In this document: piece after piece, positions 6,244 through 8,885 of the stretch
Numbering within the stretch: position 1 is the stretch's first letter
How the letters are laid out: every line of letters starts with the position of its first letter
Source: Candidatus Woesearchaeota archaeon
GTDB lineage: Archaea > Nanobdellota > Nanobdellia > Woesearchaeales > ARS49
NCBI GenBank assembly: GCA_026394935.1
Contig: JAPLZR010000009.1
Coordinates: 1-8,885, forward strand
Length of the DNA stretch: 8,885 nucleotides
Reading direction: 5' to 3'
The notes under the pieces: model-generated
Seen by the model: only the letters and a program-made list of their open reading frames with translations
Told to the model about the DNA's origin: nothing
The model's database searches: none
Made by a program: the position numbers and the translations under genes

Positions 6244-6413
6244 ATTCTCGATGTTTGAAGAAAGGTTTGCCTAGCCACGCCAAAGGAGACATAAAAGACG
6301 CTGCAGAAGAACTGATAAAAGAAGAAATTCTTATCACAAAACCAACATCATACGGAATGCAAGTATCACTAAATCCAAGAAAAAGAGAAGAAATTGAAAA
6401 ATATGCCCAATAG

Positions 6414-6543
6414 ATGTTTTCTGGTTTTTATCGACGATAATTCGCCACAATTACAAAAGAGCCTCCAATAGGCGCATCAGCAGGATACTGAGTACGTAGA
6501 TAACGGCACATTTTCTCGACGACGCATCTTAAAAAACAGAAAG
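6414..6543. other. intergenic stretch without a supported gene
   Basis: A T-rich patch right after the 6413 stop (6416-6429, TTTTCTGGTTTTTA) could end transcription of the split gene. The rest shows no convincing coding frame. A 27-codon frame on the - strand (6428-6511) exists but cannot be supported. The region ends where the TATA box of the ftsZ leader begins. Confidence 0.5.
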
Positions 6544-6553
6544 ATTTAAATAT
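6544..6553 (+). promoter_or_regulatory. strong TATA box for the ftsZ leader RNA
   Basis: ATTTAAATAT preceded by the purine-rich CAGAAAG (BRE-like) is the best-looking promoter in the window. It predicts transcription from about 6572-6575, more than 200 nt upstream of the ftsZ start codon, whereas most other starts here lie close to their TATA box. Confidence 0.65.
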
Positions 6554-6571
6554 AACCCTTTCCTATCCCAG

Positions 6572-6767
6572 TATACAAAAGTGTGACAATTGGTAACTTC
6601 GGTGCACCAGTTGTCATAAGTGAGACTGCGCCAAAAGCGCAGTTGATGTAAACAGGGAAAAAGAGGCAAATAATTATCACAGGGCTCTCCACTGTTTCTT
6701 TCCCAAATAACCACCCCCCAAAACCCATAAAGAACTGGAGAGCCTTTTCATATTCCTTTTCAAAAGG
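6572..6767 (+). ncRNA. candidate structured RNA: long ftsZ leader or separate small RNA
   Basis: About 200 nt without a gene fold into distinct elements. Hairpin 1: TGACAATTGGT (6584-6594) with ACCAGTTGTCA (6606-6616), 11 bp including one G-T pair, closed by a C-UUCG-G tetraloop context. Hairpin 2: ACTGCGC-CAAAA-GCGCAGT (6625-6643), a perfect 7-bp stem. Helix 3: AGGGCTCTCCA (6681-6691) with TGGAGAGCCTT (6736-6746), 11 bp including one G-T. GGGAAA (6655-6660) can also pair with TTTCCC (6699-6704), which would make a pseudoknot with helix 3. A T-rich tail follows. It is not SRP RNA, RNase P RNA or 5S rRNA by any signature I can find. It is most simply a regulatory leader of ftsZ, or an independent small RNA ending in the T-rich stretch near 6745-6760. 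Confidence 0.5.
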
Positions 6768-6769
6768 AT

Positions 6770-6774
6770 GGAGG
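6770..6774 (+). promoter_or_regulatory. Shine-Dalgarno of ftsZ
   Basis: GGAGG lies 8 nt before the ATG at 6783 and decides this start over the in-frame ATG at 6768, which would contain the Shine-Dalgarno within its own coding sequence. Confidence 0.75.
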
Positions 6775-6782
6775 CAGAAACA

Positions 6783-7742
6783 ATGGATTTCCTCGTAAAA
6801 AGCGCACTAGCGCAAGAACAACCAAAACAAGATGCCTATGACTTTGGTCAGGCAAACATAAAAGTAATTGGAGTAGGCGGAGCCGGCAACATTGGAAAAG
6901 AACTCACACGAGGACTTGGCTGCGGCGGATTCCCCCAAAAAGGAGCAGAAGCAGCACAAGAATCAATAATGCAAATAAAAGAATCCCTGCGCGGAAGCGA
7001 CATGGTATTCGTATGCGCTGGAATGGGAGGCGGCACTGGAACAGGAGCAGCACCAATAGTAGCCAGCGTAGCAAAAGAAATGGGCTCCATAGTCATTGGA
7101 ACAGTGACAATGCCATTCAACATAGAACGAGCACGAATAGACAAAGCAGAATTCGGATTACAGCAATTAAGACAAGTATCTGACACAGTAGTTGTTATCG
7201 ACAACAACAGACTAGTGCAGATAGCCGGCAACCTGCCAATACAACAAGCATTTGCAGTAGCAAACGAGCTCGTCGCAACAATGATAAAAGGAATAGTAGA
7301 AACAATAGCAGTGCCATCACTTGTCAACCTCGACTACGCAGACGTCAAAGCAATAATGACAAACGGAGGAGTTGCAGCAATCGGAGTAGGAAGCTCAGAC
7401 ACAAACAACAGAGTAGAAGAAGCAGTAAAAGGAGCACTAGCCAACCCATTGCTGGACATCTCATACAAAGGAGCAACAGGCGCACTAATCCACATCTGGG
7501 GCGGACCAGACATGACACTAGAAGAAATCAACCGCGCAGGTGAATTAATCACCACAGAAATGGACGAAGACGCAAACGTCATCTGGGGAGCAAGAGTATC
7601 AGAAGAAATGAAGGGCAAAATCATGGTGATGACTATCATCACAGGAGTCTCAAGCCCGTGGATACTCGGCAAAGCAGACGCCAGAAAACCATGCGCTCAT
7701 ACACAACGCCTCCATTCCGAGCTCGGAATCGAGATGATTTAA
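6783..7742 (+). CDS. ftsZ: cell division GTPase FtsZ with an internal in-frame deletion (319 aa)
   Basis: FtsZ is the tubulin-like GTPase that builds the division ring at mid-cell. Most hallmarks are present: T1 loop start VIGVGGAGN (residues 28-36), T3 loop TRGLGCGG (42-49), the GTP-binding tubulin signature GGGTGTG (82-88), NLDYADV (182-188) with the T7 aspartates D184 and D187 that complete the partner's active site, a long C-terminal domain to ITGV, and a hydrophobic tail LGIEMI. However, Asn36 is followed at once by IGKELTRGLG. In other FtsZ proteins about 36 residues lie between these points: helix H1, strand S2, the T2 loop (NTDAQ) and helix H2. That part is missing without a frame change (junction 6890/6891). 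A protein without it should not fold or bind GTP normally. A real deletion, a specialised paralog or an assembly error are all possible. The length of 319 against about 360 fits the loss. Confidence 0.9.
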   Translation: MDFLVKSALAQEQPKQDAYDFGQANIKVIGVGGAGNIGKELTRGLGCGGFPQKGAEAAQESIMQIKESLRGSDMVFVCAGMGGGTGTGAAPIVASVAKEMGSIVIGTVTMPFNIERARIDKAEFGLQQLRQVSDTVVVIDNNRLVQIAGNLPIQQAFAVANELVATMIKGIVETIAVPSLVNLDYADVKAIMTNGGVAAIGVGSSDTNNRVEEAVKGALANPLLDISYKGATGALIHIWGGPDMTLEEINRAGELITTEMDEDANVIWGARVSEEMKGKIMVMTIITGVSSPWILGKADARKPCAHTQRLHSELGIEMI

Positions 7743-7750
7743 TTTTTTTT
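7714..7750 (+). terminator. palindrome plus T-tract terminator overlapping the ftsZ 3' end
   Basis: ATTCCGAGCTCGGAAT (7714-7729) is a perfect 16-bp palindrome inside the last ftsZ codons; as RNA it can form a 6-bp stem with an AGCU loop. Directly after the TAA stop comes a run of eight T (7743-7750). T-tracts alone are sufficient for termination in many archaea, so this is probably the end of the ftsZ transcript. Confidence 0.55.
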
Positions 7751-7756
7751 ATTATT

Positions 7757-8527
7757 ATGAATTTATCAAAAGAACAACAAACACTTGAAAAGGAGATTTC
7801 TGCATTTAGGCGATTGCCTGAAGAACAGCAAGTCAATCACTGGTTTTCAAAAATAATTGACAACCCGAACGGACTGGCAAAAAGAGTAGTTGATGCATTT
7901 AATACAAGCAATCCCCGCATTTCTGCGCAGCTGACACAAAGAATAGACCCTGAAACAGGACTGTTAACAGAAAAAAAATTCAGGGAAAGAATAAAACAGG
8001 AAATCCAGATGAGAGAATACAAAAACAATCTGGGCCAGCAAGTCATGCCAGGCACATACGCCTTAATAATCCCTGAAGATTTCGAAAAAGTCAAAGCACA
8101 CATAATGCAGAATGATGTCCTGCCGACAAGACGCACACTCGGATTAGTGGACGGAGTAATGGCTGTGTTTTTCCCATGCGATTACGCAACTGCACAAAAA
8201 ATAACCGGCAAATACGCCACATCCACTGTGCTGGTCTCATACAAGACTGGAATGACCTTTGAGCAAATGCACGAAGACGCAGTAATAGGAATGCTCCCAA
8301 CACTAAAACGAAAAAGAGAACACTACTGGGCGCTCATGGATGATGAAATGCTCATTGTGGCAAACGCAATCACCAGAGGAAAAGATGCCAACGGAGTTAT
8401 CATCCATCATTACGAGCAAAAAAGGAAACATGAACTGGAATGCGATAAAATCGTAAAAATATATGAGCCAATGAAAGAAAAATATGCACCTAAAAAAACA
8501 CCTTCTGTTCAGGCACTGGTAGCCTGA
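7757..8527 (+). CDS. unknown protein with a degenerate GGDEF-like pattern (256 aa)
   Basis: Not firmly recognised. Residues 1-60 are helical. From residue 64 the sequence follows the order of a GGDEF (diguanylate-cyclase-like) domain: DPETGLLTEKKFRERI (64-79; compare D-x-LTGL-N-x-F), a strand and helix YALIIPEDFEKVK (101-113), LGLVDGVMAVFFP (128-140) where the GGDEF hairpin would be, and VLVSYKTGMTFEQMHEDA (158-175), like the late GGDEF strand-helix with its G-T-x-E-L pattern. The catalytic GGDEF residues are replaced (LVDGV), so it should not make c-di-GMP. The tail (200-256) is charged. The start at 7757 is preferred over upstream codons because those lie within ftsZ. No clear separate promoter is seen; the gene may rely on read-through of the T-tract. 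Confidence 0.7.
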   Translation: MNLSKEQQTLEKEISAFRRLPEEQQVNHWFSKIIDNPNGLAKRVVDAFNTSNPRISAQLTQRIDPETGLLTEKKFRERIKQEIQMREYKNNLGQQVMPGTYALIIPEDFEKVKAHIMQNDVLPTRRTLGLVDGVMAVFFPCDYATAQKITGKYATSTVLVSYKTGMTFEQMHEDAVIGMLPTLKRKREHYWALMDDEMLIVANAITRGKDANGVIIHHYEQKRKHELECDKIVKIYEPMKEKYAPKKTPSVQALVA

Positions 8528-8716
8528 CTACTTCCGCTTCTTCTGAAAGAAAACTATGTAAATGATAGGCAGAATGCCAACAGAGTTCACTACCAAGATG
8601 GCAATAAACCAGTACAACTGCTTGTTCCTTGCAGACTTCCACAAGCCAACAGCCTTCCAGATAGCTTCCCAGATAATAACAGGAAGCAGGTAAATAAGCA
8701 TTTGTTCGTAGATCAT
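8528..8716 (-). CDS. small two-TM membrane protein, DUF5652-like (62 aa)
   Basis: Two hydrophobic helices: residues about 6-26 (MLIYLLPVIIWEAIWKAVGL) and about 34-57 (YWFIAILVVNSVGILPIIYI), joined by a short basic loop WKSARNK and ending in QKKRK. The order LP-hydrophobic-W-W-K-x-x-x-LW-x-x-A, then WF-x-A-LV-N-x-x-GILPI-Y, is what I associate with the DUF5652 family of short membrane proteins, whose function is unknown. By the positive-inside rule both the loop and the C-terminus pull toward the cytoplasm, so topology is ambiguous. The start at 8716 is supported by a TATA box about 28 nt upstream. The stop codon abuts the stop of the convergent 7757 gene with no gap. Confidence 0.8.
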   Translation of the reverse strand: MIYEQMLIYLLPVIIWEAIWKAVGLWKSARNKQLYWFIAILVVNSVGILPIIYIVFFQKKRK

Positions 8717-8740
8717 AATGATTTAATTAATTTTCAACTA

Positions 8741-8748
8741 TATAAAAA
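8741..8748 (-). promoter_or_regulatory. TATA box for the 8716 gene
   Basis: The - strand reads TTTTTATA, centred about 28 nt upstream of the ATG at 8716. It lies only a few bases after the stop codon of the upstream - strand gene. Confidence 0.55.
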
Positions 8749-8750
8749 TT

Positions 8751-8885
8751 CTACTGTTTTTTCCAATAGAATGCTGCAGATATCAAAATAATGATGCCTA
8801 GGATTGCAAGCGATATAAGAACAACCTTCAATATTATGAGCTGAACAGGACTAGCAGATTCACCAACAGGCTCTGGTGTCAGAAG
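8751..8885 (-). CDS. C-terminal membrane anchor of a protein running off the window (partial)
   Basis: The - strand is open from the window edge to a TAG at 8751-8753, giving 44 residues. They comprise a Pro/Glu/Ser linker (LLTPEPVGESASPVQ) and then one strong hydrophobic helix (LKVVLISLAILGIIILISAA), followed by FYWKKQ. A flexible linker, a single TM helix and a short basic end is typical of the C-terminal anchor of a surface-exposed or secreted archaeal protein, with the bulk outside the cell and the basic end inside. What the rest of the protein is cannot be told from here. The coding assignment rests on this composition and on the tight 34-nt spacing to the next gene. Confidence 0.7.
   Translation of the reverse strand, partial: LLTPEPVGESASPVQLIILKVVLISLAILGIIILISAAFYWKKQ

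Larger units (their letters stand above)
6101..6254. mobile_element. short non-autonomous palindrome-ended element (IS200/IS605-derived type, likely)
   Basis: The insert is about 151-154 bp and has no coding capacity. Near each end it carries almost the same hairpin: CCACCAGTC-AATA-GACCGGTGG (6108-6129, one A-C mismatch) and CCACCAGTC-ATAA-GACTGGTGG (6222-6243, perfect). Two larger inverted repeats alternate with them: TCAAGAACCACC with its exact complement at 6167-6178, and TCGAGAATCTACC (6185-6197) with 6239-6251, one G-T pair. Subterminal imperfect hairpins at both ends, no target duplication and no transposase are typical of internally deleted IS200/IS605 relatives mobilised by a TnpA encoded elsewhere. 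The left boundary at 6101 is well supported; the right end is 6251-6254. The family is inferred; a MITE with imperfect terminal repeats is the alternative. Confidence 0.7.
6014..6413 (+). pseudogene. small conserved archaeal protein gene, split by a palindromic insertion
   Basis: The frame opens at 6014 (MEKEQLKGFIVKKLFHHNYI, then GGRHTDIEM) and hits TAG at 6119-6121, inside the inserted element. The rest of the protein resumes in another frame after it: LKKGLPSHAKGDIKDAAEEL, then ITKPTSYGMQVSLNPRK to a TAG at 6411. Joining 6014-6100 to 6252 or 6255 onward restores one continuous protein of about 81-82 residues. From memory, a short archaeal family has this order (HT-I-N-KGLP-H-G, then KPTSYG-VSLNP), so the two halves belong together. 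The KGLP-H-x-G plus SLNP layout suggests a small winged-helix-like protein; function unknown. A GTG at 6168 could start the second half alone, but it lies in the element and would add unrelated residues. The gene is unlikely to be functional unless the insert is removed. Confidence 0.8.

Noticed and set aside
6101..6251. CRISPR array, because of repeated CCACCAGTC blocks.
   Set aside because: Only two copies, each part of a palindromic hairpin at an element end, with no regular repeat-spacer spacing and no cas genes.
6168..6413. A separate gene starting at GTG 6168 inside the inserted element.
   Set aside because: Its first 29 codons are element sequence, it has no promoter or Shine-Dalgarno, and the conserved part is the second half of the gene that starts at 6014.
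6428..6511. A 27-codon frame on the - strand (begins MCRYLRTQYPADAPIGGS) near the ftsZ leader promoter.
   Set aside because: Too short to judge, no Shine-Dalgarno, the nearest TATA is about 37 nt away and better explained as the + strand promoter; its T/G-rich codons match the general strand bias, so they prove nothing.
6625..6650. A C/D-box or kink-turn motif around hairpin 2 (GTGAG before, TGATG after).
   Set aside because: The flanks only loosely resemble box C and box D, and no matching second box pair or guide region is evident.
6529..6728. Two - strand frames of about 60 codons opposite the ftsZ leader.
   Set aside because: They overlap each other and the structured RNA region, have no promoter, and show no recognisable protein pattern.
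7658..7756. Upstream extension of the 7757 gene to an ATG at 7658.
   Set aside because: The extra 33 codons lie inside the ftsZ 3' end and the terminator-like region in another frame; the composition (many Arg and Thr) does not continue the protein downstream.

Overview
This window looks like a piece of an archaeal chromosome, most likely from a small-genome DPANN archaeon of the Woesearchaeota/Pacearchaeota type. Evidence read from the sequence: archaeal-type ribosomal protein S3Ae (eS1), a free-standing Bud32/PRPK-type KEOPS kinase, a FtsZ-family protein, a DNA gyrase B fragment, short intergenic gaps, and archaeal promoters in which a TATA box sits about 26-29 nt upstream of a start codon (leaderless or nearly leaderless mRNAs). 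The phylum is inference; no rRNA or tRNA gene is present to test it.

Layout. 1-715 (+): C-terminal part of gyrB, cut by the window edge. 756-1040 (+): small unknown protein, facing a short Cys-rich lipoprotein (1047-1262, -). The lipoprotein and the S3Ae gene diverge from one palindromic TATA box at 1285-1292. 1317-3450 (+): a tight four-gene operon, rps3ae, a two-TM protein, a small unknown protein and bud32, with a 3-nt gap and then 10-nt and 4-nt overlaps. 3456-3683 (-): small unknown. 3724-4764 (-): a double Lrp/AsnC-like regulator, divergent from a small unknown gene (4891-5109, +). 5096-5500 and 5589-5903 (-): two small winged-helix-like proteins.

6014-6413 (+) is a small conserved archaeal gene split by a palindrome-rich element of about 151-154 bp that resembles the non-autonomous, hairpin-ended remnants of the IS200/IS605 group. 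6545-6782 is a strong TATA promoter followed by about 200 nt of non-coding, clearly structured RNA that runs to the Shine-Dalgarno of ftsZ. 6783-7742 (+) is an FtsZ that has lost about 36 residues cleanly and in frame between the T1 loop and strand S3. 7757-8527 (+) is a protein with a faint, degenerate GGDEF-like fold pattern. 8528-8716 (-) is a two-TM DUF5652-like protein, and 8751-8885 (-) is the C-terminal membrane anchor of a protein that continues beyond the window.

Working together: most genes are informational or housekeeping (translation, tRNA modification, topology, division) with small regulators between them. The most notable part is 6000-7750, where a mobile-element insertion, a structured leader RNA and an internally deleted ftsZ sit side by side. 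Third codon positions are A/C-rich in + strand genes and G/T-rich in - strand genes, which points to a strand-wide mutational asymmetry rather than gene-specific codon use.
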